Assembly: GCA_963708115.1 (NCBI GenBank) | Contig: CAVPRX010000001.1 | Coordinates: 1,054,001 to 1,118,000 of the forward strand | Length of the DNA: 64,000 nt | DNA from: VRUE01 sp963708115 | GTDB lineage: Bacteria > Actinomycetota > Thermoleophilia > Solirubrobacterales > 70-9 | Direction: 5' to 3' | Shown: in pieces, positions 7,637-15,830 of the stretch | How the letters are laid out: the number at the start of each line of letters is the position of its first letter | How positions within the stretch are numbered: the stretch's first letter is position 1 | Made by a program: the position numbers and the translations under genes | The notes under the pieces: model-generated | Seen by the model: only the letters and a program-made list of their open reading frames with translations | Told to the model about the DNA's origin: nothing | The model's database searches: none

Positions 7637-10600
7637 TCAGCCGGCCGCGGCTTGGCCGGCCTCGTCTGCTGCGGCGCGAGCCGAGGTCGCTTCGATCGGC
7701 CTCTCGGCCTCGGTCGCAGCCTCGATCTGGGGTCCGATCATCTCGGCCAGCTGCGCCAGTCGCTCGCAGTAGAGCCGCAGCAGCCGCTCCGCGTCGACCG
7801 CGATCGGGCTCATCGTCGTGCGCTCGTCGTCCAGGCGCACCTCACCCTCCCACTCCGCGACTCGCACGTCGCCGTCGCGCAAACCGGCGGAGCAGTGCTT
7901 CCAGGCGTCCGGTGAGACGAAGACGTGGGTCGTCTTGGCAGTTCGATCGGCGGCCTTGGCGATCTTCGTGACCCGGTCCATGCAGGGGCCGTTGGTGCTG
8001 CCGAGGCTGCCCTGCTCGAGCTCGCCGGCGTCGACTCCGGCGTGGAAGGTGCGGGAGATCGCGTCGATCTCGGTCGAGTCGAGAGCGGCGGCCTGGGCCT
8101 GGATGCAGGCCGCGGCGATCACCGCGCTGTCGCCCACGGCGAACTCGAACCAGAGGTCGTCTCCTTCGCGGTGTTTCCCCTCGCGGCCGCACAGGGCGCG
8201 CCCCCACTGGGCGGCGATGTCGAGGCCTTCGTTCTTCCAGAGGTTGTGCGTCTGGGGATGCTCGCTCTCGTGCAGGCGCGAGCTGGCGATATCCAGCGAG
8301 AGCACCGACGAGTTGCGTTTGTCGAGTTCCGGCGCGGCCAGCCGGGCATCGCGGGGACCGCGGTAGACGCCGGTGACGGCGGCCAGGAACGCCTTGACCA
8401 GACGCACGGTGCCGAGCAGCTCGCGAGCGGCGAGCTCAACCGCCTCTCGCGCGTCCGGCGGCGCCGCGGTCCGGTCCGCCGGGTCCTCGCTGAGGGAGGT
8501 GAGGCGCTGGCGGACCTGGGCGGAGATGCCCAGCGCCAGGTCGGCGGCCCGGCTCGCCCCCTGCCCGTCATCCCCCTCGTCGAGCCACAGCTCGGCCGAA
8601 GCCTGATCGAGCCGTTCCACCAGCAGGCCGAGAGCATCGATCAGCCCGCCGAGCGCGCCCGGCAGCTGATAGAGGCTGAGCGGCTTCAGCGGCGCGGCCA
8701 TCGAGTTCACCGCCGCTCGCTCGAGCCTCAGCGATGGACGTTCCCATTTTTCCTTGGCGGGCTTCTCCCAGGGCTCGCGCAGCAGCTCAAGCTTACGCTC
8801 CGCCGCCTTGCGGCAGGCGTCGACGTCAGCGGCGAGCCCGCCCGAGGGGACGTGGGGAGCGGCACGGCGGATCAGGCGCAGCGGCTTCTCCAGCAGCCCC
8901 AGGGCCGTGTCCAGGGAGTGGCGCACGTGGGTCAGGCCGAGGCGCATGTCGGTGCTCATCGCCCAGCCCCTCAGCAGCGGGTCGCGATCCTCGGGGGCAA
9001 GCGGCTTCAGGAGGGAGAGCAGAATTTTCATCCTCGCCTCGATCACCTCGACGCCCGGACGCAGCGCCACGGCGAGCCGGCCGTCGAGATAGAGGCCCTT
9101 GAACAGGGGCGAGGGCATCAGGCGGCCGTCCGCACCGTCGGCGGGGGCGTCGAGGTAGCTGGAGGAGGAGGCCCGCTCGTCGAGGCAGACGGGCTGCTCG
9201 TCGTCGCGGAGCATCACCTGGGGCACGAGGTCCGGCGGCTCCTCGTCCTCCTCGAAGACGTGGTCGTCGGCCGGCCGCACAGTCAACGGAATCGACTGGT
9301 CGGCGAGGACCAGCGGCCGCATGATCGCGACCAGCAGAGCCATCTCGCTCGGAGTGACGGAGCTGCGCCCGGTCTCGCAGCGCTCGATCAGGTTGTGGCA
9401 GAGCAGCGCCGCAGTCTGCTCGGAGACCTCGACGCGGGCGTCGCCCCTGTCCATGAACTCCTCGAGCTCCCCGCCCCGCGGACCCTCCGAGACGCGGTAC
9501 TTGCGCTGCACGCATGTGTCGCCGTCCTGCTCGAAACCGGTGAAGGGCACGAGCGTGGTCATCGCCATGCCGAAATCTATGCAGCGCGAGACCAGCAGGC
9601 GATCGGCGTCACCCAGGTAGGCGACGATCTCGGGGATCGAGAGCCCGACGCGCTGGGCGGGATCGTGATTGGGGTCGGCCCGGTGGCTCTCGTACATCCT
9701 CCGCAGCTCGGCGACGATCCGCCTGGTCGTGTCGATCACCTCCCGATCGAGGAACCTGGGCTCGACGGCCTCGCCGGCGAGCGCCTCCGCGTCCGCCGCG
9801 GACGGGCCGGGCGCGCGCAGCTCGTCGGAAACCCTCGCGGCCACGCGAGCCCCGCAGGGCGCACCGTAGAGGCGCGCGAAGGATTCGGGGTGCGCCTCAA
9901 TCTCGGCCCCGGGAAAGCGCCGACGCAGGACCGCCGCGAAGCCGATGATCGACTCCAGCTCCGCTCCGGTCGAGATCGCCCGGAAGAGAGTTTTCGCGTT
10001 CAGCGTTTGCGCTTCCTCGATCAGCAGGTGGGCCGGGTTGGTCGAGCGGGGCAGCAGCCTCTCCACCTCGGCGCGGGCCTCTGCCTTCGGGACGATGGCG
10101 GTCGCGGTTGTGCCGACCGGCAGCCGCAGGGCGGGAAACCTGACCGGGATCGCGTAAAAGCAGTTGTTGGCGAGGTCGGGGAAGAAACGCAGCTTGTCGA
10201 TCTCCTGGCGCTCGCCCTCCGCGTGAGCTTTGCCGGCGGGCAGGCGCGGAAAATGCAGAGTCATCCCCAGGATCTCCTCGCGCTTCGACTCGGGACCGTC
10301 GATCGTCAGCGTCCCGAACCGCGACAGCAGCCGCTGCAGCTCTTCCCATGCCCCGGCGACGCGGACCGGTAGGCGGACCTCGAAGATGTGGTGGTCGACC
10401 TCCGGCGGCAGCCCTCTGACAACGACCAGCTCGGCGAGCTGGGAGACGTACTGTTGGTAGACGCCCTCGTCGACGCTGAGATAGCACTCGACGTCGTCGT
10501 GCTCCTGGGAGCTGTCGCCTATGCAGGTGATCGCCTGCACGTCGCGGGCGCCGTAGTTGCGCGCCCGCTCCAGGTGGTGTTCGAGGTTGGCGCCGGTGCG

Positions 10601-11107
10601 GACCGCGTCGTCGACGATCAGCAGGCGCAGCTCGGCCAGCCGAGCCCGGTCGATGTAGGCGAGGGCGATGCCGTAGAGGACGGGCACGGCGATCGGGGTT
10701 CCGAGCTCCTCCGCCGCGTAGCGCAGCGCCGCCTCCAGCACCCGCGCCCCTTTGGTCTCGACCGGGATCAGGACGTCAGGGCGACGACGCTCTATCTCCG
10801 CCACCAGCCAGCGCGTGAAGCCGGGTAGGACATCCCGCTCGAACGCGGTCAGCCCCGGACTGCGACCGACACGATCGAGGGATGGATTGGCAAGCGCGGT
10901 CGGCAAAGGGGCGGGAACCTTACTGATCCGGAAGTCTTCCCGGGACTCGATTTCCGCTAATAACGGGCTTCGGTTTGGGAACCGGTCTGTGTGCAGCGCG
11001 CAGAACGTCTCGAGAGTGCGGTACGTGTGACGAATGTCCCCTGACAGGCGCTCCTGTCTCTCGCGGTTCGGGATAGGCGAGCAAGCTGACCAACAGCCCC
11101 AGGGCAC
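7637..11107 (-). CDS. Phosphoribosyltransferase-like / class III nucleotidyl cyclase fusion; Pycsar-like cyclase component
   Basis: The open frame is 1156 residues. Residues ~85-190 resemble a PRTase fold, with the PRPP-loop motif LLIVDDAVRTGAN at 162-174. The middle ~700 residues are mostly helical and unrecognised. Residues ~930-1110 match a class III cyclase: SVLSLDIASS (metal Asp939), REGDDLWFEF (second metal Asp983), FHAGVDAGEL (like IGIHTGEV) and DRVTKIAKAADRTAKTTHVFVS (like the AaRL..A..ilvs segment). The gene directly follows, and overlaps in this frame, a DUF5706/PycTM-type effector, so by analogy with Pycsar it would make a cyclic nucleotide on infection. The base it uses cannot be judged. 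The start is unsettled: GTG at 11107 overlaps the effector gene by 188 bases, whereas TTG at 10906 lies 13 bases after its stop. Confidence 0.75.
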   Translation of the reverse strand: MPWGCWSACSPIPNRERQERLSGDIRHTYRTLETFCALHTDRFPNRSPLLAEIESREDFRISKVPAPLPTALANPSLDRVGRSPGLTAFERDVLPGFTRWLVAEIERRRPDVLIPVETKGARVLEAALRYAAEELGTPIAVPVLYGIALAYIDRARLAELRLLIVDDAVRTGANLEHHLERARNYGARDVQAITCIGDSSQEHDDVECYLSVDEGVYQQYVSQLAELVVVRGLPPEVDHHIFEVRLPVRVAGAWEELQRLLSRFGTLTIDGPESKREEILGMTLHFPRLPAGKAHAEGERQEIDKLRFFPDLANNCFYAIPVRFPALRLPVGTTATAIVPKAEARAEVERLLPRSTNPAHLLIEEAQTLNAKTLFRAISTGAELESIIGFAAVLRRRFPGAEIEAHPESFARLYGAPCGARVAARVSDELRAPGPSAADAEALAGEAVEPRFLDREVIDTTRRIVAELRRMYESHRADPNHDPAQRVGLSIPEIVAYLGDADRLLVSRCIDFGMAMTTLVPFTGFEQDGDTCVQRKYRVSEGPRGGELEEFMDRGDARVEVSEQTAALLCHNLIERCETGRSSVTPSEMALLVAIMRPLVLADQSIPLTVRPADDHVFEEDEEPPDLVPQVMLRDDEQPVCLDERASSSSYLDAPADGADGRLMPSPLFKGLYLDGRLAVALRPGVEVIEARMKILLSLLKPLAPEDRDPLLRGWAMSTDMRLGLTHVRHSLDTALGLLEKPLRLIRRAAPHVPSGGLAADVDACRKAAERKLELLREPWEKPAKEKWERPSLRLERAAVNSMAAPLKPLSLYQLPGALGGLIDALGLLVERLDQASAELWLDEGDDGQGASRAADLALGISAQVRQRLTSLSEDPADRTAAPPDAREAVELAARELLGTVRLVKAFLAAVTGVYRGPRDARLAAPELDKRNSSVLSLDIASSRLHESEHPQTHNLWKNEGLDIAAQWGRALCGREGKHREGDDLWFEFAVGDSAVIAAACIQAQAAALDSTEIDAISRTFHAGVDAGELEQGSLGSTNGPCMDRVTKIAKAADRTAKTTHVFVSPDAWKHCSAGLRDGDVRVAEWEGEVRLDDERTTMSPIAVDAERLLRLYCERLAQLAEMIGPQIEAATEAERPIEATSARAAADEAGQAAAG

Positions 11108-11576
11108 CGAGCGCCAGGAAGGCCAACGACGCCTGCAGCCAGCTGTGCTTGCGCCAGGCTACCTTGGCGGTGACGTTCAGCTGCTCGGCCAACTGGCGGC
11201 GCTCAGCACCGGCGTCCATCGTCTTCAAAGCGAGGGAGATCGAGTCCGGCGAGTGTTGTCGCAGGTGGCCGAAATAGAGCAGGCCGTTCGGCGGGGCCGC
11301 GCTTGCCCGCCGGCGGGCAAGCCGGGGAAAGACGACTGCCAAGGCGCAGACGACAGCGAGGCCGAGGCCGATCAGAGCAAGAAGCGCAACGACGAGGTGC
11401 AGGCCGCCCGCTCGGCCGAGGTCATCGTGCGAGCCGACAACGGTGTGCACTGCCGCTCCAGCTACAGCAACCTCAACGACAAGGACGATCGACGCCTTGG
11501 CGTCGACGCTGGCGGTCCAGGACTGTACGGCTTCATGGGCGCGCCAGCCAAATTGATTGCCGGGCCTTTCCGCCAC
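10920..11576 (-). CDS. DUF5706 / PycTM-type transmembrane effector
   Basis: The 218-residue protein shows the DUF5706 (Pycsar effector) pattern: WTASVDAKASIVLVVE at 20-35 leading into membrane helix 1 (~29-48), helix 2 at ~59-83, a cytoplasmic region with GLLYFGHLR at 98-106 and an AEQLNVTAKVAWRKHSWLQ stretch, and helix 3 at ~146-168. In characterised Pycsar systems such effectors damage the inner membrane once they bind cyclic pyrimidine nucleotides, causing abortive infection. It is the first gene of a two-gene operon with the PRTase-cyclase protein. The start is GTG at 11576 with no clear ribosome site. The last ~50 residues after helix 3 use atypical third bases and may be a read-through tail over the start of the next gene. 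Confidence 0.82.
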   Translation of the reverse strand: MAERPGNQFGWRAHEAVQSWTASVDAKASIVLVVEVAVAGAAVHTVVGSHDDLGRAGGLHLVVALLALIGLGLAVVCALAVVFPRLARRRASAAPPNGLLYFGHLRQHSPDSISLALKTMDAGAERRQLAEQLNVTAKVAWRKHSWLQASLAFLALGALGLLVSLLAYPEPRETGAPVRGHSSHVPHSRDVLRAAHRPVPKPKPVISGNRVPGRLPDQ

Positions 11577-11768
11577 GGTCAGAGGACGAGGGATTGCATT
11601 ATGGAGTTTCGATTTCGAAGTAGTCGGAACTACGTCAAGCGTCTCGACGGGCCGGGTGCGACCTTAGCGTGTTGCATCGGCTTGAAAGGAGGAGGGTCCT
11701 CCGCGCAAGGAGCGGGATTGGCGCGGCGATGCGGCCGCCAGATCGCTGGCCTCCCTACCATCGAGCAC

Positions 11769-12206
11769 ATGGCGATCAAAAAGATGGAACACGTCGGGAT
11801 CGTGGTCGACGACCTGGCGGCCGCAATCGAGTTCTTCGTCGAGCTGGGACTGGAGCCGGGAGGCAAGGGGCAGGTCGAGGGCGAGTTGGTAGACCGCATC
11901 ATCGCGCTCGACGGGACCAAGGCCGAGTTGGCGATGCTGCGAACCCCGGACGGCGACGTAGAAATCGAGCTGGTGAAGTTCCACTCGCCTCCAACCCAAG
12001 GCGGCGACCCGCATGCGCCCTCGAACACTCCAGGCCTCCGCCACCTCTCCTTCCTCGTCGAGGACATCGACGCCGTAGTCGCCGGCCTACAAGCCCGCGG
12101 CACCGAGCTCGTCGGCGAGCTGGTGCGCTACGAGAACAGCTACCGGCTCTGCTACGTCCGCGGCCCCGAGGGAATCATCATCGAGCTGGCAGAGAAGATC
12201 GGCTGA
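11769..12206 (+). CDS. VOC-fold (glyoxalase/dioxygenase superfamily) protein, copy 1
   Basis: The true start is the ATG at 11769 (MAIKKMEHVGIVVDDL); the frame runs upstream through non-coding sequence. The 145 residues hold two VOC half-repeats: HVGIVVDDLAAAIEFFVELGLE with ELAMLRTPDGDVEIELVKF, and LRHLSFLVEDIDAVVAGLQARG with YVRGPEGIIIELAEKI. The His and Glu at the expected metal positions are present, so it may be a metal-dependent lyase, isomerase or dioxygenase, substrate unknown. It is followed by a small secreted protein gene, and this two-gene unit is duplicated at 15327-16202. Confidence 0.85.
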   Translation: MAIKKMEHVGIVVDDLAAAIEFFVELGLEPGGKGQVEGELVDRIIALDGTKAELAMLRTPDGDVEIELVKFHSPPTQGGDPHAPSNTPGLRHLSFLVEDIDAVVAGLQARGTELVGELVRYENSYRLCYVRGPEGIIIELAEKIG

Positions 12207-12261
12207 CGGGGCCCGGTTCCCCGCCTTCTCTTGATGTGCCTGGGGCCTTTAGGCTGGCTGA

Positions 12262-12633
12262 GTGCGCTTCCGTCACCTACTGACCCTGGTTGTCGCTGGT
12301 GTGTTTTTCCTCGCCGCCGTTGCCGGCGCCGAGGGCAAGCGCTTTGAGGGCTACACCCGCGGCTACATCGGCCCCGACCACAGCTTCGTTGTCGGCGACG
12401 GCTTCGACCTGGTCTTCATCGACCATCAGCGCTCCTATACCCCCTACCGGGTCTGCTGGCACCGCCTCCACCACTCCCACCACCGCTGCTGGCTCGGCGA
12501 AACCGGGCCAGCGGGCCGCAAGGACCGGATCTTCACCGCCGCCCCCTCCTCGGTCGGCACCTACATCGTCAAGTGGACCGTCAACCACCACCGCAAGGCG
12601 CTGTGGCGCTTTCACAACGGCGTCGGCGACTGA
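12262..12633 (+). CDS. Small secreted basic protein, copy 1
   Basis: The 123-residue protein (GTG start) opens with a signal peptide MRFRHLLTLVVAGVFFLAAVAGAEG. The mature domain is His-, Arg- and aromatic-rich (YRVCWHRLHHSHHRCWLGETG) with two cysteines and a strand-rich end (VGTYIVKWTVNHHRKALWRFHNGVGD). It looks like a small beta-sandwich, possibly metal-binding through its His cluster, but I do not recognise the family. About 89% identical to the protein at 15831-16202 by eye alignment. Confidence 0.7.
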   Translation: MRFRHLLTLVVAGVFFLAAVAGAEGKRFEGYTRGYIGPDHSFVVGDGFDLVFIDHQRSYTPYRVCWHRLHHSHHRCWLGETGPAGRKDRIFTAAPSSVGTYIVKWTVNHHRKALWRFHNGVGD

Positions 12634-12715
12634 GCGGCAGCAGCCGTGTTTCCCCAATAACCGGCGCCTAAGGCAAAGCCGCGCCCAATGCGGCGAGCCG
12701 CTTGCCCTGGCCCAA

Positions 12716-12764
12716 CTCCCTATGCGCCCGACGAGAATCGAACTCGCGACCTTCGGCTTGAAAG
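12716..12764. repeat. Left attachment site (attL): duplicated 3' half of tRNA-Glu
   Basis: These 49 bases are identical to 24608-24656, where they form the 3' half of the tRNA gene from the anticodon loop (TTTCAAG on the minus strand) to seven bases past the acceptor end. After base 12764 the two copies diverge. A tRNA 3' fragment at the far end of an integrase-bearing segment is the standard footprint of site-specific integration. Confidence 0.88.
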
Positions 12765-12806
12765 GACGCGCGTCGCCCGCATGAGCAGCGGAATCGCGGC
12801 GTCGAT

Positions 12807-12824
12807 GCGACCGGAATGTGACCA
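12807..12824. repeat. 18-base motif present three times in the island
   Basis: GCGACCGGAATGTGACCA at 12807-12824 recurs with two or fewer changes at 15302-15319 (GCGACCGAAATGAGACCA) and 24479-24496 (GCGACCAGAATGTGACCA), all on the plus strand. The last copy encodes the C-terminus of an XRE protein 110 bases from attR. The first lies 42 bases inside attL and the second just upstream of the VOC copy 2 gene. Confidence 0.55.
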
Positions 12825-12860
12825 CCGAGCGGGATCTCGCTGGCTAATACCCCTGCCGCC

Positions 12861-13556
12861 CTAGCCCTTTCCGGCCTCGCGCCTGCGTTCGCGCTCCTCC
12901 ATCACGGCCCGACGGCGCTCGTTCTCGGCGCGGGTCTCCTCTGGGCTTAGCGCGAGTACTCCGCTGCCCGTTCCCGAGGTCCACTTTTCGAGGACTTTTC
13001 GGGTTCTCTCCAGCTGGTTATGAATGTCATGTAAACCGTGCCGAGTTACTTCCGTCATGTCCATATAAAGGTCGAGGTCGAGATTCATCGTCTCTTTGAA
13101 GGGGCGCCTGCCTTTCTCGTCGGTGTAGGTAACCGTGGCGACATAGTTCATCGGCAGGTCTGAGTCTTCGTTGCGCCTAAAGCCCTGATCGAAGAACGTC
13201 CGATACTTCTTGCCGGGGACGAGCGTGGCAATTCCCTCGTTGAGCATTTTCAGCTTGCCAACCGGAATGTCGATCGCGCTCGTCAGGGGAGGGTCAATCT
13301 CGATCTGAACGTCCCGAGCAAGCGACGTTCCCATGTTCACAACCTCGAGGTAAACCAGGGAGCCGGGATCCGACTGAATGTCCACGACAACGAAGGGACG
13401 GTTCTGCTCTTCCCGAAGTTCGCGGGCCTCCTTGACCTGCTCGCGGGCTTGGCTTACCTGTCGCCAGGTGAAGATTGCGGCAACGATCAGAACGACGAGC
13501 TGCGCCGCCACTAAGTAAACCTGAGCTTCGTCCGTCCACATAACAGGGTTGTCCAT
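12861..13556 (-). CDS. N-terminally anchored membrane protein of unknown function
   Basis: The 231-residue protein has one N-terminal membrane helix (~13-31, YLVAAQLVVLIVAAIFTW), a charged coiled coil (RQVSQAREQVKEARELREEQNRP, ~32-54), a strand-rich domain (FVVVDIQSDPGSLVYLEVVNMGTSLARDVQIEIDPPL) and an Arg/Glu-rich tail (EETRAENERRRAVMEERERRREAG). The type is frequent in actinobacterial accessory DNA, without known role. It is the first gene inside attL. Moderate third-position GC differs from the host genes. Confidence 0.7.
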   Translation of the reverse strand: MDNPVMWTDEAQVYLVAAQLVVLIVAAIFTWRQVSQAREQVKEARELREEQNRPFVVVDIQSDPGSLVYLEVVNMGTSLARDVQIEIDPPLTSAIDIPVGKLKMLNEGIATLVPGKKYRTFFDQGFRRNEDSDLPMNYVATVTYTDEKGRRPFKETMNLDLDLYMDMTEVTRHGLHDIHNQLERTRKVLEKWTSGTGSGVLALSPEETRAENERRRAVMEERERRREAGKG

Positions 13557-13600
13557 ACGCCAACCGTGCCAACTAGGGCGGATGGGCTAGGCTCGACCTA

Positions 13601-13792
13601 ATGCCTGAGTCGCCACAGGATCGTCTTTCCAAGCTCCTGAGCGACAAGCTGCGCGAAAGCCCCGAGATCTTGGCCTCAATGCGCAACACCCTGGAGGAAG
13701 CTCAGGCTCGTGGTGAAATATCCGAGGCTGAGGCGGCGGGCTATCTAGCCAGAATCGAGGGCATCGAAGCTGAGGCGGACTCAGCGCGCTGA
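13601..13792 (+). CDS. Small helical protein, unknown
   Basis: The 63-residue protein (MPESPQDRLSKLLSDKLRESPEILASMRNTLEEAQARGEISEAEAAGYLARIEGIEAEADSAR) is charged and helical, with no membrane segment. It is divergent from the membrane protein at 13556 and its 3' end overlaps the frameshifted zinc-ribbon gene by about 12 bases. It could be a small regulator or antitoxin-like protein; nothing in it decides. Confidence 0.5.
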   Translation: MPESPQDRLSKLLSDKLRESPEILASMRNTLEEAQARGEISEAEAAGYLARIEGIEAEADSAR

Positions 13793-13997
13793 GTCCGCCG
13801 GGTATCGCCTGCGGAACTCCTCCATCGTCATCCAGTCGGTCGTCGTGTACTGATCGCCGCCGCAATCGGGACATGGCTCCGTGCCAGCGTCCTCGCCGAT
13901 CTCGTAGCCGCCCGTGACCCCAGAGTAGCCGGGAACCCGTCCCCTTGCCGTCGCACCTATCGCACGGGGTTCTGACCTTTACGTGCTGGTCATCCAC
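13781..13997 (-). pseudogene. Small CxxCxGxG zinc-ribbon protein with a frameshift
   Basis: From GTG 13997 the frame reads MDDQHVKVRTPCDRCDGKGTG and then loses sense. Shifting by one base near 13935 restores YSGVTGGYEIGEDAGTEPCPDCGGDQYTTTDWMTMEEFRRRYPADSAR and a stop at 13781. Joined, it is about 71 residues with a DnaJ-like CxxCxGxG...CPxCGG zinc site. A single extra base explains the break. Either the gene is broken or the base is an error. Confidence 0.6.
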
Positions 13998-14067
13998 GGT
14001 GCGAGCCTACCCAAACCACCAGAGAACACGGCCAACATCGACCGGCCCGATGGCTTGCGCGAGAAAA

Positions 14068-14769
14068 CTACGGCGCGTCAGCCTCGATTCGATCCAGAAT
14101 CCGAAGGAGCAGGTCAGCAAGCAGCACGACCTCTGACGCCTCGGTTGGGCTGTCGTAGTCCACACGACGATGCGAGGCGGGGTTCTTAAAGAACCCAATT
14201 GCTCCCCAGAACAGTGCCATCTGAGCATCCGCCTCCCCGGAATCGACCTGGTCGTCGCGGAGTTGCCCATCTGCCCCAAAAACCCGCCGCATCAGCTTGA
14301 CGCCGACCTCGGAGTTGCTCGCTTTCGCGACTTCTCGAACGCGCTCCTCAACGGTTCGCATCGCGATAAAGACCGCCGCGTCATACTCGCTAAGCAGGAA
14401 CTGCGACCGGACACTCGACTGAATACGGGGGTGCAAGTCAAGCGCAATGCGCTGTTCGGCGTGGATGTGTTGAAGGGCCTTCTCGGACGTCTCGTTAATC
14501 AGCTTCTCGCCGAGACGACTTGGAATGAACCACCCCGACTCCATCGGAATCTCAGTGATGAGTCCATTGGAGACGAGCCAGTGCCACGCCTCGCCGATCA
14601 TGGGCTGATGCTGATGGCCTAGCGTCGTTTCGCGATCTGCTCGAAGATTGGCCCCGACGTTGTTAAGCGTCGTCTTCCCCGACTCACTGACATACCTGAG
14701 AAGGCGAATCGCCAATACATCGACCGGCAGGTCCTCTACTTCTTCGGCGGTTGGCGGCCAGGTGCTCAT
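14068..14769 (-). CDS. TIGR02391-family protein (phage/defence-associated)
   Basis: The 233-residue product has an N-terminal winged-helix-like part (LAIRLLRYVSESGKTTLNNVGANLRADRETTLGHQHQPMIGEAWHWLVSNGLI). The C-terminal ~120 residues fit TIGR02391: FLLSEYDAAVFIAMRTVEERVREVA, KLMRRVFGADGQLRD, then AQMALFWGAIGFFKNPASHRRVD. Such domains occur in phage and defence islands and have been suggested to act in abortive infection or HEPN-like functions; the role is not settled. The RNxxxH-like stretch here is KNPASH. An upstream ATG at 14817 is possible but neither start has a good ribosome site. Confidence 0.75.
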   Translation of the reverse strand: MSTWPPTAEEVEDLPVDVLAIRLLRYVSESGKTTLNNVGANLRADRETTLGHQHQPMIGEAWHWLVSNGLITEIPMESGWFIPSRLGEKLINETSEKALQHIHAEQRIALDLHPRIQSSVRSQFLLSEYDAAVFIAMRTVEERVREVAKASNSEVGVKLMRRVFGADGQLRDDQVDSGEADAQMALFWGAIGFFKNPASHRRVDYDSPTEASEVVLLADLLLRILDRIEADAP

Positions 14770-14820
14770 GCGCGCACGGTATCGGCCAGCTACGTCGAAC
14801 CACACGGCTACTCTCATGTC

Positions 14821-15189
14821 ATGAACGGCGAATTGATCCAGAAAGCGCTTGTTAAGTTCCAGCGCGGCGAGGTTCCCGGCGATGTGGCAGCCGTGTTCGA
14901 CAGGGAGATTGGCAATCCCGGCCTCGATGGTCGTAAGTGGCGATTTGCCGTTACGGACGGCAAGCGGGTCGAGTACGTTGAAGCAGAACTGGCCGGAAGC
15001 AACGGCGGCAGTCCCGGCAGAGCCTTCGACATAGCTCTACTAGAGGCCGCAATTGAGCGGCGCATCGCTAGCGGCTACTACCAACGCGAGCAGCTGATGG
15101 ACGAACTCGCAGCCGAAGGCCCAAAGTTTCTGCGGGAAGACGACCTAAGACCGCATCCGACCCGGCGGGGCGAATCACTTTTCTTCTAG
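14821..15189 (+). CDS. Unknown island protein
   Basis: The 122-residue protein (MNGELIQKALVKFQRGEVPGDVAAVFDREIGNPGL) looks alpha/beta, with strands KWRFAVTDGKRVEYVEAELAG and helices in DIALLEAAIERRIASGYYQREQLMDELAAEG. It has no cysteine, signal peptide or membrane segment. I do not recognise it. It diverges from the TIGR02391 gene, with starts a few tens of bases apart, so the two probably share a control region. Confidence 0.55.
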   Translation: MNGELIQKALVKFQRGEVPGDVAAVFDREIGNPGLDGRKWRFAVTDGKRVEYVEAELAGSNGGSPGRAFDIALLEAAIERRIASGYYQREQLMDELAAEGPKFLREDDLRPHPTRRGESLFF

Positions 15190-15326
15190 CTATCGCTCTC
15201 CGTCGCGAGGCCTCAAGCTATTCGTCGTACGGAGGATTGGCGCTCTGACCAGGAATTAAAAGACGCGATGCCCGCGCGGGCAGTGAGATTGCTGCGCCGA
15301 CGCGACCGAAATGAGACCATCGGCCC

Positions 15327-15764
15327 ATGACGATCCAAGGCATGGCGCATATAGGCGTGGTGGTCGAGGATCTCCCGGCCGCAACGGAGTTCTTCGTTCA
15401 GCTCGGGCTGGAGCTACGAGGCGAAGGCCAGATCGAAGGAGACTGGGTAGGCCGCATCATCGGGCTCGACGACGTTCACGCGGAAATGGTGATGCTGCGA
15501 ACCCCGGATGGGCACGCCGAAGTCGAGCTGTCGAAATTCCTTTCGCCGCCGAGCCCTGACAGCGATAGCCACGCGCCAGCGAACGCACCGGGCATCCGCC
15601 ACATCTCATTCATCGTCGATGACATCAACGCCGCCGTTGGCGGCCTCCAAGCCCGCGGCACCAAGCTCGTCGGCGAGGTGGAGAATTACAAAGACACCTA
15701 TCTCCTTTGCTACGTCCGCGGTCCCGAGGGCATAATTGTCGAGCTGGTAGAGAAGATCGACTGA
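15327..15764 (+). CDS. VOC-fold protein, copy 2
   Basis: Same length (145 residues) and architecture as the protein at 11769-12206, with half-repeats MAHIGVVVEDLPAATEFFVQLGLE and IRHISFIVDDINAAVGGLQARG, and the C-terminal YVRGPEGIIVELVEKID. By eye about two thirds of residues match copy 1. Located inside the island and again followed by the small secreted protein. Function as for copy 1: a predicted metal-dependent enzyme or binding protein, substrate unknown. Confidence 0.85.
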   Translation: MTIQGMAHIGVVVEDLPAATEFFVQLGLELRGEGQIEGDWVGRIIGLDDVHAEMVMLRTPDGHAEVELSKFLSPPSPDSDSHAPANAPGIRHISFIVDDINAAVGGLQARGTKLVGEVENYKDTYLLCYVRGPEGIIVELVEKID

Positions 15765-15830
15765 CGGACCCGGTCCCCCTTGATTGAGAATGCTTTGGCG
15801 GATGTGCCCAGGGTCTTCTAGGCTCGCTGA

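Noticed and set aside
7925..10372. 815-residue plus-strand open frame
   Set aside because: It is antisense to the PRTase-cyclase gene; composition is Gly/Arg/Leu-rich with no domains, as expected for a shadow in high-GC DNA.
12277..12825. 182-residue minus-strand frame crossing the attL site
   Set aside because: Antisense to the small secreted protein and running through the tRNA fragment; not coding.
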